Assembly: GCF_033958435.1 (NCBI RefSeq) | Contig: NC_134142.1 | Coordinates: 98,899,001 to 98,963,000 of the forward strand | Reading direction: 5' to 3' | Length of the DNA: 64,000 nt | Source: Carettochelys insculpta | Taxonomy: Eukaryota; Chordata; Testudines; Carettochelyidae | In this document: one piece after another, positions 11,430 to 24,970 of the stretch | How the letters are laid out: every line of letters begins with the position of its first letter | Position numbering within the stretch: the first letter of the stretch is position 1 | The notes under the pieces: generated by a model | Seen by the model: only the letters and a program-made list of their open reading frames with translations | The model's database searches: none | What the model was told of the DNA's origin: nothing | Made by a program: the position numbers and the translations under genes

Positions 11430-12600
11430 AGGCGGCTAATAGCTAACATTTCAACCTCTTATTGCCTTCATGTCTGGTTGTTCATAATTACTGGCCAAGT
11501 GATCTACCCTCCAGCCTGGCATAGAACTTCCCCCTTACATCAGTTACAGGCTGGCACCATGACAGAAATGTTGCTTTTGCTGAGGTCTAACCAAGTCAGA
11601 AGAGTTCTGAACCTGGCTTTTAAGTGGCCAAATGCACATTCCACCATCATCCTGCATTTGCTCATCCTGCAGTTGAGCTACTCCTTACTGCGGTCCAGGC
11701 TACTTGGGCATGGCTTAATGAGTCAAGGGAGCAAGGGGTAAGCTCGGTCTCCCAGCATCACTATTGGCATTTTCATGTCTTAAATGGTGATTTTTTTTCC
11801 ATTCTGTAGCTTTCTGAACAGCTCAGAGTTCCTGAAGATGTGATGCTGATGAAACAGATCCCATAATCTGCCAACACCAGCAATAGCTTGAAGTACTCCT
11901 TGCAGGTGAAGTACTGTGTGGCAAGGTAGTCTGAAGCCAAGATAGATATGTGCATTCCATCTATTGCCCTACCACAGTAAAAGAAGCCCATCATGACAGT
12001 CATCCACTCTGTTCCGCATGTTCCTTAGAGTCCCTGTCTTTTATATAAGAAAGGTATCAATTACTTTGGCTACCTGTATGACAGCAGCCCGCCCCTCCTC
12101 CCATTGTGAATTGCCCAAAATTGATTGTCCACTGACTAGTCTGGCATTGCAAGTTTCTACAAAGCTATTGCAACTAGCCTCTTAATTGTCCGAGCAGGCA
12201 TCATTTGGCTACTGTTGTACTGGTGGACAAGGAGTGGCCTTATGTATGTGGAAGTTTTGTAGCCGCTGCTGAATTGTCCTATACCTGCAGATAATGTGGT
12301 CCCAATAGTCTGAGCTTGTTTCACAGCACTAGAACTGGCACTCCACTGTGTACAAATTGAGTGAAGCCAGCATGCCCCATTCATCCTCTCCACTGTTTCA
12401 CATTCATGTATATCCATGTCCTCCTCAGGTCTTCATCACCCTGAAGGCTGCTTATACGCCACACATACCACAGCACAGTGCATGAAGTGCTCATACTACT
12501 TGTGTGAACAGTCTGAAGCTGGTCAGGTTCCACACTAGCCTTACAATGGCATCTGAACAGATACCCTTTTGCCTTTGCTTTCCAAGGGGGAGGTGGGGGA
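11430..12600 (-). pseudogene. Harbinger DDE transposase pseudogene (HARBI1-like)
   Basis: Reading the minus strand downward, broken frames give the transposase landmarks in order. First come a weak N-terminal match near 12240 (IQQRLQNFHIHKATP) and 'LVAIAL.KLAMPD' at about 12180-12140. 'CGRAIDGMHISILASDYLATQYF' at about 11975-11905 follows, holding the first catalytic Asp near 11961. 'MPIVMLGDRAYPLLP' at about 11768-11725 holds the second Asp near 11748. 'CRMMVECAFGHLKARFRTLLT' at about 11655-11595 holds the catalytic Glu near 11640. All three DDE acids survive even though stops and frameshifts separate them. The family makes a nuclease that excises and inserts the transposon at TWA sites. The longest intact piece is 76 codons (11773-12003). 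It cannot make transposase. Confidence 0.8.
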
Positions 12601-12615
12601 AAATATAAGTGCACT

Positions 12616-13040
12616 GAGGCTATTTCTACACTATGGAGATTAATTTTAAGTCATTTAGCCCAATTTTACCAAGTGCCTGTCTTCACTGTAAATTCCTTTT
12701 TCTTGATTCATGGTGCACTAAAAGTCAACATATCATAGTAACCTGACAGGTTTAGTGTTCAATTCAAACTTAAAATGCCAAATGAAGGGTACTGAGGAAG
12801 TGCCAGGTCTTTAAATCCAATTCATTAGCCTCCAGACATGTCCTGTGTGCGCGCCTCAACCCTCCATTCTGGCCTCTTCCATCTCCACTGCTCTCAGGAT
12901 CTCCACATCCGTTTGCAAGACATTTTTCCCCATGCTGCACCAGTGAAAACAGCTAGAAAGCTAGGGGGCTCATGGAACTGGGGAATAGGTTGCCATAATA
13001 CACTTCTGCAGCAGTTGATTTAAGCTATCAGCAACAACTT
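12616..13040 (+). mobile_element. Probable second DNA-transposon left end (Harbinger-like)
   Basis: The sequence 'gaggctatttctacactatgg' begins immediately after the transposase remnant and resembles the 'tctacac' ends of the other Harbinger-type elements in this window. The following 400 bp reads like a transposon body, including 'tcctgtgtgcgcgcctcaaccctcc'. No partner end or coding gene was found. Its abrupt start suggests either an insertion or a tandem truncated element. Confidence 0.4.
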
Positions 13041-15875
13041 TTGAATCATGCCATCCCCTTTGATATGATCTTTGAGTTTTACACTAAACATCACATTCAT
13101 TTTAAGAAAAGTCAAGTGAATGCATGGCTCTGTTCAAACAATGAGTCTAGAACTGCAATTTATTAAGTAAGGGGTGGAGCAGATGATTGTCTGCTTGATT
13201 AATAATGAATAACTGCTTCTGGTTTTTTGTATTGTTTTAAATAATTCATTTTTCATTATAAGTGCAAATCTCAGTCCTCCTATAGTTATGGTGCTATTTA
13301 AAGCAAATATTTCTGGAGTGAAACTTACTGATTTATAACATAGGACATGGTAATCTCTTGTTTTGTTAGGACACCTCAGTACCTATTGCAGTTCTGCTTA
13401 AAAACCACTCATGACACTGGTCACTTCTGACTTAATCATATCCAAGAGATTTCCTAATCAAAGTAAAATACTTTGTTAATTTCAATGTTTAAAGTTACTA
13501 GACTAAATTATGTCCCTGACAGGCCTGGACAGGCTTAATTTCTCCTAGTCCCAATTGTGCACACAAGTCAGCAACAAGGTGATTCCTTGCCAGCTCCCAA
13601 GAGAGCTTTGGATATGTGGTAAAAATTAGACTCAGTGGATGCTGGGCTGTTGCCTCATGAAGAAAGAAAAGTTCTTCTTTATATAGCATTCATTACACTT
13701 ACTCTGGCCCACTATGTGCAGTACTTGGTGTAAAACCCTACTAATTTTGCTTTAGTTATATAGATAAGGGTACCATTTGCATCTAGTACACTGCACATAA
13801 AGTTTTAATTAGAAATGTTTAAAGATGCGAAAACAAAGTTCAAGGGTGACCGCAATCATTTTTCATTACTTGAGTTATTTCAGAGCAAACATGCAATAGC
13901 TTGGTTATACTATCACTAGGGTGGGGATCTAACTGTTTAGAAATATTGAGATGAAAGAAAATAAAGGGGTATTTAGGATGGTCCAAAGTACACAAGTTGC
14001 AAGACGTAACTGAGTAGAAAAGGATAATGTCCACGAGACTCCAAACACAAAAAAACCAAAACATTCTCCCAAGGATAGATAGGAAAACATAAATCAAGCA
14101 TAAAATATTCCAAGTCTTCCACCACTGGCAAGAAGATGGACAAAATGAGTTAACAGCTCTCCTCCAACTCTAGTTTGTTATTTAAGAACAAACAAGTTAA
14201 ACATTTGGTATATAAAGTTAGCTGGCTGACCTATTCAAAGAAATAAGTCATGGTAGGAAAAATAAGCCAAGATACCAACATTGTTTTAACTCAAGCATAA
14301 AATGTTTGGATGTAAGAAAACCAATTCATATAAATTAAGATGAATATCTAAAAGTCAAGCATAACCCTATCCTTGTGAATGTTCCAAAGAGTTAGGATTT
14401 GTGTATATGGATTTGGTTCTCAACCATTTAATGGAAATTTAAGATTCATTAGAGGCTAAGTTTTCAAAGAAACTAAATTAACAAGCAATTTTATGCTCAA
14501 TGATTTTATTATTTCCTGTTTGCCCATTAAAGTAGCTCCATATGACAAACTACACAGGCAAAACCTGAATCTAAGCTAGACTTTTTGAAAACTATGCCCT
14601 CGATATTCCAAGTTACAGAAGTTGTTTGAGCACTAACTGAAATTCACATTTTAAAGTTGTTTCATTTGCAGAATTTGAACACTGAACAATGTGACAATCT
14701 GTAAACAGAGGTACTTTTTGGCAGGGCCTAGTTTGGAAGTCATGACTTGAATGGAGAAAATCTGCTTTCCTACACTTGAGTGTAGGCCAATCAATTTTAT
14801 GATTTACTCATTTAATTCTTTTTCATACAATATTGCATGCCATATGGACTAGACATCTTGATTAGTACCCAGCAAGCAGAGATCAAACATGTAGTTCTCA
14901 GATTCAGCAGCAACAAAAATGTGGCAAAACGTATACTTCTAGGAACAAGACGTAGGCCACACCTACACAAATCAAGACAAGTATGACTGAGGTGGATGTC
15001 AAAAGTCCCCAGTGTGATGCTGTGGGCAAGAGGACTAGTGAAACCTCAATTGCATCAACAAGGCACTCAAGAAGGAATACACAGGTTGTTTTACTTCTGT
15101 ATTTGGCACAGATGTGATTGCTTCTGGAATAAAGTCTAGAGCTGTGAACACCAGAACAAGAACATGGTTGATAAATTGGGGAAGAGCTCAAACAAGAGCA
15201 ACAACAGATCAAAATGATAGGAAACATGACTAATGAAACAGATTGTGCTCTTTCAGTGTAACAAGCTAAAAACTGACTGGGATTGCAGTCTAAATATGTA
15301 GATGGGGGAACAAATATTTAATAAAGGGCTCATCACTGTCAGAAAAGTGACACATGAACCAATGTCTGGGTGTTGAAGGTCACTAAACTCAGACTGGAAA
15401 GAAGTTTTTTTAAAAAAATAGCAAGCCATTGAAATTGTTTACCAAGGTTCATGGTGATTGTCCACCTGACAGTTTTTAAATCAAGATTGATTTTCTAAAG
15501 CAAAAATAGAACATAGGAATTATTTTAGGGGGCATTCTCTGACCTGCGATACACAGGATGTTGGACTACATTATCACATTGTTCCCTTCATGCCTTGGAA
15601 GCTAGGAAAGTGTGGCAGTATTCACACCACAGTGTGGGTAGCGAGGTGGACAGGGTAAGGAAGTGAACATTCTATATGCAATAGCAAATTATTATTTCTT
15701 AGGGTACCATATTACATGCTTAAAGTCTTATATTTAACACAAGATTTTGGTCAGCTACATGTCTCTTCCTAGTCTTGCCTTCTGTGGTAGGAAGAGAATC
15801 AATACATACTCAATTTTTACATTTCAGGCTGAATCAATTAGATAATTCCTTTATACAGGTCCTCCATGGTAAAAT
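13041..15875. other. Non-coding stretch, no element recognised
   Basis: AT-rich, apparently single-copy sequence with only short frames. The longest, a 107-codon minus frame at 14904-15227, is cysteine- and hydrophobic-rich with no recognisable domain and is treated as chance. Confidence 0.45.
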
Positions 15876-15879
15876 GTCT

Positions 15880-16000
15880 TAAAGGTTTAGCCATGTTAGT
15901 CTAACTTCACAAAACAAGCAATCCTGTGGCACTTAGACTAAAATTTATTCATGATCTAAATCAATTTGTTAGTCTCTAAAGAGCCACATGATTGCTTGTC
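15880..16000. repeat. Diverged fold-back of PLE-type tails
   Basis: A short palindrome: 'caagcaatcctgtggcac' (about 15915-15932) is answered by the near complement 'gagccacatgattgcttg' (about 15981-15998), with 'agactaaaattta' against 'aatttgttagtct' inside. It is preceded by 'gtttagccatgttagtctaac', a variant of the 'tagccgtgttagtctg' end tag that also starts the PLE-tail copy at 33483. The layout is the same as the units at 39-300 and 56046-56249, but it is more diverged and from a different subfamily ('cctgtggcac' type). Confidence 0.6.
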
Positions 16001-16004
16001 ATTT

Positions 16005-19000
16005 CCTCTATATTATTCATAGAGCAGCTAAGGAGCCACTGCAGTTTTGAGCATCACCACCTGAAAGTTTGTGCATTATTGCCCAATTATGTCCCTCCAG
16101 TTGGTCTGATAATCAAAAATACATGTTGTAAAAGTAACTAGATTCCCTGAGTCTGATCACGGGACATCTTCCTTTCCTCACTGTTTTTAGTGCATTTGAG
16201 CCACTGAATCTAACCACTATACCACATATCTAATCATTTGATCTAAATTAGTAACTCCATTAGCTAGTGGTCAGTATAGTCTTCTCTAATGAATCAGTCA
16301 TTAAAGGTTGATGTGGCAATTTGCCATAAAATAATGTTTAAATTACATGCATACACCATTTCTGCAAATAGTTGTGCATGTGACTTGAAAATTTTTTCTG
16401 CAAGCAATTTTGCTCTTAACTCATTTGTGTTCATGCAAAGCAAAACAGAAGGAATCCAGACTGTAGAATCTAATTTTTAGTTTAATGACTATTTGTGGAA
16501 AATGCTTTTGTTGTTATGCGACATCTTGATTTGTGTTTAAAAAAGCAAAACAAGCAGCTGCCACCTGGATGAAAACACTGGAAAGTGACCACTCCAATTA
16601 CATATTCAAGATGACTTATTTGACTAAAAGGCTAATTTAAAAAAGCCACCACACCCCCATCAAGTTCTCAAGTGGTTTATTAGAACACACTTTGGAAACT
16701 CAGGAGAATTAAGTCCTATTTGACAGAAATCAGGGGAGATAATTTCAAGATAAAAGCAATTTAAGGGCAGAAGATGTACCATCCCCGCTTTAGAGCACAG
16801 ATTTTTACAGAATGACTCAGGAATTTGAAGTGTATCTGCTAATGGGAATTTACAAGTATTTCTGTGGAAGCCCTAAAAGGCAGCATATATTTCTTCATGT
16901 AAGCCTGGGTGACTTTGCGCATATCTATAGGGAAAAGCATTCAAATGAATGGCAAGTATTTTCATTCACCTCTAACTAGGGGTGTTTTTTTTTTAAACTA
17001 TGTCTAACAGTCTGCTTCTTTAATCTCTATTGCTGCTCGCAAATCAAAGATTATATGGTCAGCCCTAACTTTGAAGGGTTCACAGGCAAAAAAGTCAGAG
17101 GTTCATGGAAGTAATGAAGGTAAGAGCTGACCGTAGCAATATATACTCAGGGTTTTGGATTTTTTTTTTTTTGCGCATGCATGCAGTGTAGGGATGGGAG
17201 GAAAGATCAGTGTCAATTCTCTTAGCAATTGGCTATGGTTAGACTTCTGTACATGTCCTGGCAGAATAGCTCTCTAGCAAGTCTTGAGTATGGGAAAAGG
17301 ATATGATCAGCTTGTTGAGGCCATCCATATCAAGAGAGGCAGCATGTTTGTCAGAAGACGACCAATGGGCTGATGAAGTTAGTGAAGATGGAATTAGTGG
17401 GAAGGGGGATGACCTGAAAAGAGAAGCTGTGATGAGTGAGAGGGGCTATGAAGGGCCATGAGGGCCAGGGCAGGAAAGTCAATCTCAGTGACAGCATCTT
17501 ATACAGCTGAAGAGTGGCATGATTGTCAGGGAGACTGAAGAAATAAAAGGGTGGAGGAAGGATTTAGAAGTAGCTGGAGGCAGAGAAGTCTTATATCCTC
17601 ACACAGTACTTTGGGAAAAAGCAGGACTAGGCTGTGCAAGAGCTGAGACCAGTGCAAAAAGCAACTGGACCAGACAGTATCAGATGGGAAATGCCAAAGT
17701 TAGTCCAACTTCCTGGGAAAAAGATAAAAAGGTCTGGCAAGTGAACACCTGACCATGAGTTACACAATCTTTGTTCTATTCCCCACTCTGCTATTTATAA
17801 AAAGACAAGACATTAAACTTTTCTGTGCTTCAGTTACTCCATTGGTAAAAACGAGGAAACACTATAGTGAATGAGTGAACATTAACTCTACCTTACTGCA
17901 TTTTTTCCTGTGTCACCCTGCCACAGGAGTGTGAAGTTTGGTTAAGAAAAGTTATTGCCATGGAGACTAAGTATCAAAAGGACAAGTTTTAACTTTTGTT
18001 TACATAAGCTTGTCAGTATGTTATATATCCCCCAATTTGTAAGTCCAGAAGATACCTAGTAATAGGGGTTCATACAAGATAGATGTCAGACACTTCAAAT
18101 ACATTGAGTTGAAAAAATTGTGCGCTTTAATCGACCTGACTCAGGGAAGTCAGTGTTCTATGAGTTAATTAATGTTATGGATAGTAAATTTGATGTTGTA
18201 TTAAATAAAGAAATCTCAGCACAAAGGGGAAGAAAAGTCAGTTAGATCTTGTTAAAGTTCAAATTAAAAAGGGATGTACTTTGGTCTACAGTTTGATTCA
18301 GTGCAATTTTGCAGATTATCCTGCTTCCCAGGCTCAATATCGCACATGTAGGAGGGAGAAACTTTGCTTGCATCCATGCATGCTTCAGTACAGGAAATTT
18401 TAAAAATTGAGATCTGAACCTCCTTTTTCCACAGCACTTTATTGAATTACATTTAAGTCTTCAACAACCTAGAAAGGTTCTTTTTTAAAAAAGGGAGAAG
18501 AATGGCACACTTTGTTCTTCACTGTGATTCCCCGCATCCCCAACAAGAAAGATTGGGATGAAAGGGATATTTTCTTCAAGTAGTCCATAATACTTCTATT
18601 TCCAGACTGAACTGAAGTAGACAGGCTCAAAGATTTCAGCTATTTTAAAAGTCCATTTATTAAAACAGGAGGGACTTCTGTCATCTTTTTTCATGCTAGG
18701 TAATGCATCATTGCAGAGGATAGGAAATAAGTCTTCCTGTCTTCCAAAAATCCAGTCACTTCAGCTACAGCTGGCCAAAAAATATTTTTCAGAAGATTTG
18801 GAATGTACTATACCTCTTTTTATATTAAGAATTAGTGATTTATTGGGTGCTTGTATTGTTTAAAATGTGGATTAGTTATGCACAAACTGAAAGGCCCTCC
18901 CCTCAAATAGTCCCTACTAATTACAATACAGTATTTGCCTTTTATAGATGTTTTATCCAATATCCATTGGGGACAACCTATGTTAGTGAGCGGGCCACAA

Positions 19001-22000
19001 AACTGTTATAACGAAGATGGTCTGCTAGGACAGTGTAGTTTTGCTAACTGCACTTTCATACCAAGAATTTGCGGGGTGTGATGGAAGAACCATTGCAGCA
19101 ATTTGACTGGGTGAGGAGGGAGCACACAGCTCTGACGGCCAAACTTGTTTTAAAATCACCACATACCTCACTCATATGGCCTTGGTTTGGGGAATTTTAG
19201 AACCAAAATGCTACTCAATATTCTCAAACACCTTAGGATTTGGCTTCAGTTTTAGCCAACAGCAGTTCAACTTGCTTCTTTTCTTTACCCAAGGCAGCTC
19301 ACTTACACACAATACATACAAGTGGCTTGAGCACATAGGTGAAAGGGGAGTTACACCTGAAGCTGATGTAGGAACTCATTTTTGAGCAATTTACTGGAAT
19401 ACTGAATAAGGGCTTGTCAAGATGGAAAGTGTTCAGCAAGGTCAGTGTGCACAGCCTTGCACTATCTGTATGGATCCTTTAAGAGCACACTAAGGTTCCC
19501 TAGCACTGAAAACAGCAGCTGGTCCCTGCATTCTAGGCAACATACACCCATGCAGTAAAAGGGTCCATGCAGATACTGCACTGTACTCTTACACCCCACC
19601 TTGCTCTTTGGCTAGACAAGCTCTTACTCATTTGCATGATCACTGCTGGTTACCAAAAACATTAACCCTTGCAAAAACACACACTGCTGAGGAGATTCTT
19701 TCCTATACTTTGTGTCCTGTTCAATTCACTCGTTGCTTCATGTTAAAATTGCCCCCTTTTCTATCATGTTTCCCAGCTTCTTCTATTCGTTGTACAGTCA
19801 CTACCCATGCAGTACTACCAGATCATAATGTTTTCTATTTAAAGTAAACTTGCGTAAATCAGTATTTGATTCAACAGCACAACTCAGCAGGGCAGATCTG
19901 GTCACTAGGCACCAGGCAGGAGCATGTAGGAGTGACATCAGGGCTGGGTTTGCACAGAGTGAGAGCAACACCCAAGGGTGAGGGATGAGCAGCATGCTCA
20001 TTGCTGCCATGCATCCCTGAGCTGTCTTAGTTCAACCAGCATGAGAAGTGGCCTCAGGGCTGGAGTTTGTACACAGAGCAGGGGAGCAACTCCCTGCCCT
20101 CCCCCGCCTCCAACTCCAAGAGAGGGGACCAACCTCTCAGTACTGCCCTGCATCCCTCCATGCTGCTCCAAGTGCAGCCAGCAGGACCCTCTGCTTTCGC
20201 ACCCAACATGAATGGGAAAATTATCTGGTAACCTCTGGGTCCCATGGGAGCTGGCTATTAAAGAGTTTACTGTATCTTGCATCAGTATATAAGTGCTTTT
20301 GCAATATTCTTCTATGCTCTGAGCAGCTCAGTGGTGAAGGGATGGTATTCATTCACCCTGTCTTAAAATGACAAGCTCCGGCATAATTCATTCATATAAA
20401 CAAGATTAGGTCCAAAACCCAATCTCATTGCAACACACGCACTTGTGCAGGAACTAGGGTCTGAATTACTTTGAACAAGTGCCTAAAGAAATCATTTTAG
20501 AGTAAACAGCTAAAAAGAATACAAGTAAATAAAACAAAAGTGAGACTTCCTGGGATTTCTCATTTACTATGCAATAGGCTATGGCTCTGTCAAACAGTCT
20601 TCCAGGCTACCTATAGAGAAAAGTTTATCATATGCATAGTGCATTGGATCCTCAGCAAAGCATAACTCCACTGACTTTAAGGGGCAATGAATTGCCAAGC
20701 ATCAGTAAAAATTGATAAAATCTGTGGAAACTAATATCTGTACACACTAACATTGCTTTGCCTCCAGCCAGGTCTCTCCCTAGAACGATTCACTTTCTGA
20801 ACCTGCCTTTAATGGTCCTTCTCCCCACCCCCTTTTTCATGCAGCCCCTCACCCCTTCTTTCATACACAGTCCATGGACAAGAACCACCCCCTACATACA
20901 TCTGGTCCTACCCAGTCGAGTCTGGTTAAACAAATCTCATCCTCTTTAGATAATTTTGATTTAGTAGTTGCAAGCATTGGAGAAAGCTTTGATATTCTTA
21001 ATGAAAAAAAACTTAGATCATGGAGTACTATTCCCTTATAAGTGATGTTAAGAACTGATGATCAGCAATACCAACTGTTAATGATGCTTGTTAATGGAGA
21101 GTATACACACAGCATTTCATATCTGCTCTGATTTGGACTATAACAGTGTTCTGTTTGTTCACAGTGATTCCATCTCCATTCTCCTCCTCAAGTTCAAGTA
21201 TACCTATAAACCTTGCTGTGCAAAGTTTATAATCTAGTGCTTTTTAGTCAGTAAACAGGACTTTCTAATAACTGATCTTGTTTTGGTTTCCCCTCCTACC
21301 AGTGAAATCTACTGTTGTATCTTGAGAACAGCTTGGCTTCCAGGGACCTGCTGCAACAGAAACCTATACTGAATTATCAACCAAAAATGAATTAGATTAG
21401 TCCCAAGATATGGGAAACTGCACCATCTTAGGTCAGGAAAGAAGCTATTTGGTTCTCTTTAAGCAACTGTCTTCCTCTGAGTAATCAAAGTGCTTAGCAC
21501 ATTTTGGGTGCTGCTACAAAATCAGTACAGACAGCAATGACAAAACAAGAACAGAAAAATGATGGAAGAAGGTGTCACCTTCTGTGCCAAAAGTTCAGAC
21601 AAATGTAGTACAGCCTGCTTCCATTTTTTTCTCTGATGGGGATACCTCTAGGTCAAGGTGTATTTCTGCCAAGCAAAGCAGATTTGACAGTACTGTACCT
21701 TGTTCATTATAAATTAGATTCTGCCTTTCCTAACTGCACAAAAAAAAAGCAGCTTCACTAAAGCAACAATACAAATGAAAAATCCAACACTGAAGGACCT
21801 TATGGCACTCTGAATTACATGCTGTGCTACAGAAAACTGATGGAAGCACTATCTACAGAGATGACATGGCCCAATTCATTCTTCTGTGCATCTGTGTGTT
21901 CAATTTATAAGCTTTAACCTGCTTACTGTAAACTAAAATGTAATTACACAGTTCAGACTTCAAACTGGAGATGCTTAAGATGATTTATCTAAAAATAGAG

Positions 22001-24965
22001 TGGCAAACAATAGGATTTTTATGAACTGGAATAAAATTTGAGAAAAGAATGTAGACATGACTGAAGTCAATATATTCACAAGCATTGGGGACAGAGAAAA
22101 CAGGCTCTGCTGTGATGCTTTGCCAGTGGACTGCAGCCTACATTACTTTTAAAACTTGTGACTTTTAAGAAACTGCTTCCTTGTTAAATTATACATACCT
22201 TTTGCAGGGCTTAAATCTCACTTACTACATATTGCGATACATGCAAAAATACCAGCTTATTCCAATTAGATTAGTTGTAAGAGTATCTGCTCTGGGTGAA
22301 GAGCAGAGTTTGTTCAGGTCAAAGTTCTGCAATTGCTTTGAGACAGTGAAATTTTCGTCTCCCCCCCCCACCCACTTTTTTTCCCTCTTTCCTTCAAACC
22401 TCAAGAAAAAAGGACTGGTATTGAGTGAGCTGCCCCAGTAACGAATGTTATAAAACCTGTCACCTTTATGATAGGCTCAATTCCCCATCTAAGAAAAACA
22501 ATTCTACAGAAGTCCTTTCACCTAATTCATTTCATATGTATACTAATTTGCGGTAGAAAAGTCAGCAATGGCTGAAGTACTGTACAAATGAAACACTAAA
22601 ATAGAAATATCAAGAGGAAAAACAGTTTTTGGAAGAAGTCCAAGTTCTCTTCATATGTGCACATAGCATCTGCCTGCCTCTTCAGCAGCTGCTAGCCAAC
22701 CATGTAGTCTACATTCAGGCTCAGAGCAGTCATTCAAACTCTCCTCTTGAGAAATGGTCATCAGTGCTTTGTAAAATAATTGCATGAAGCCAATCAGGCA
22801 GGAGATAGCTTTAATATACAGCACAGCCTTTCCTTCCTTCAGTATCTCACATGAGTTAACCTTGATGCATCACCTCCCAGATAATATCTTCACAGATTGA
22901 GATAAATGGGCGCTTGGATCTAACCACCAAAGTTAATCTAGGATTATCTTAAAGAAAACACTGTTCCAAGCTTAGGTTATGTCTCAGTAAGTGATTAGAT
23001 ACTGTCAGTTATATACAAAGAGTGAGGACACACAGGAATAATATTGGTAAAGTTATAGCAGTTTGGGGAAGTTCTACATACTGATGAAACCCTTGAAGGG
23101 CACTGCAACAGGGAATACAGAAATTTTGGCCAACTATATGGCATAACAGTAACGTATCATTTTATAGGGGAGAACATTTGACATTCCTCTCAATAGACTA
23201 ATGAGGAGCAAATACAAAAAGAAACATTCCCTTCCATAGTGTTTTGGCCAGGACCCACTAAGGTCAGCAGAGTGGGAGAGTTTAGTAGACTGGTTTGGCT
23301 GTCTAAAAGTTACCACCCTCTGGGTGGTGGAGAATTTGATCCCCTACTCTGCTAGAGACTTTGTGGATCAATCCCAGTGATGCAACGAAAATTAAGTTAA
23401 GCTTTTACACGCACACACAGGAAGACTGACGAATAAAAAGCTACAGTTGCATTAGTGCCTGTTATCTGTACTTGCAAGCTGTTTGCAAAATAGCTAGCTG
23501 GATGATATAGGATTTCTATGAATATTCACTACATTTGCATCAGGGGAAAAAGTCAGTCGCTAAGTAAATTTATAGCGAGTATTTGCTCTGAAAGCATTTT
23601 CAGCAGCAAAAATAAATTTAGGAAAAGCTTTTTGGTCAAGGATAGATGACCTTGTGCCAAACTACCAGCAAACACACCAGTATACTGTTATTCAAATTCT
23701 AGCAAGTCATTCGGACATTTCAATAAAAATCATTGTCCCTATTTTGCATAGTTAGGCAAATTATGTCTAAAAAACAGTGACAAGCTATATATCTGTCTTT
23801 CCTGCTCTCTCTAGGGATTGGGAACTCATTGTTACTGGCTCAAACACATTACAATTTCTTTGGCTTCTTGCTGCTATTTTACTTTGATTGAAATACCTAG
23901 ATCAGGCAGGAAGGCAATTTGCAGGAAACTTAGGCTAAGAATACTTCTGTTTATTATGAAACATATTTGAATGCTATCAATCAGATCACTCAATATGTCA
24001 CTCAAGGTACCTAGTAACATTCAAGTTGTCATGAGAGCACTTTAGAGTGCATGTGGGAGATAAAGGGGAGTGGTTATAAAACCAAACTAAACAAACATTT
24101 TCCCCCCCAATGAAATCCACATAGTTCCATTGAAGCCAGTAGTGCTCAACTATATACTCCCAGCTGAGATTCTGACCTGCAATACCCAGAAGATATCCAA
24201 AGCAGCCTTGAGAGATCCTGAGTCAGCATTAGCCTAACACTTCCCATCAAATCCTTGGCTATGCTTGAAACTGAATCTAAAAAACTTAAGCAAAATACAA
24301 CTGAAAAGAAAGTTCAGGTAACCATCCAGTGCAGAAAAAGTAAGATGCACCCTTCACAGCTAAATTAACAGCAGTCCGCAATTGTTAAGTGTTACACCGC
24401 TGGTCCCCTGCCCACAGCATTAGAGTACCTTCAGGGAGAGAGCTCCAAAGCAGAAGCAGCAGGAGTTGTTGTTCAGGGAAAGGGCCCACTTGAGAAAAGG
24501 GGTCATTTGCTGTAGCTGCCAAGTGCCCTTTTAAACATGCCCATTAGTAAATGGGCCCAGCCAACTTGAAATCTCATCTTGGAAACAAATTGTGAATAGC
24601 TTATATGCTGCAATTGCCCCGAGCCTCATACCTCACCAATTTGAGTTGCATCATCACACTTCTCCTTTGTTTACACAGTCAGTCCTGCTTCCCCACTGAC
24701 ACTCCCCATACAGAGAGTGGGGACCTGCCAAACCCTAAAGATACCTGGCCTATAAAAGTTCTGATCTTAGTTTAAGCAGCTTCCTTTACCCTGGGTGCAG
24801 GTAGCTGACACCACCTAATTTATTAAAAAAGCCACACCAAGACCCCTTGATTTACTGGATTCATTCCAGCTGCTTATGAGTAATCATTTCTGTAGCCCCA
24901 CACACCCCCCAGACTGCAATTACTCTGTTCAGAAAAGTCTTTCTGCTATTGGCTTACTAAAGAGT
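16005..24965. other. Nine kilobases of non-coding sequence without recognised elements
   Basis: I recognise no gene and no repeat family here. Only short frames are present. A purine-rich patch at about 17280-17600 and small homopolymers (for example the T-run near 17160) are the only compositional features. Old, unrecognisable transposons could be present. Confidence 0.4.
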
Positions 24966-24970
24966 TGTCT

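Larger units (their letters stand above)
10124..12614. mobile_element. Decayed two-gene PIF/Harbinger DNA transposon
   Basis: A left-end-like sequence, 'gggcctggtctaccct', begins at 10124. Its body holds two broken genes, a Myb/SANT-like protein on plus (about 10440-11010) and a DDE transposase on minus (about 12600-11430), so they converge. A CR1 3' tail lies between them at 11290-11400. The matching right end was not found. At 12616 a different transposon end, in left orientation, begins directly. Finding both partner genes is strong evidence for the superfamily, because PIF/Harbinger is the DNA transposon group that encodes this pair. All reading frames carry stops and shifts, so the element is dead. 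Confidence 0.75.

Noticed and set aside
14904..15227. Cys-rich 107-codon minus frame resembling a membrane or secreted peptide
   Set aside because: The hydrophobic and Cys bias comes from CA/GT-rich DNA. No signal peptide context, splice sites or homology were found.
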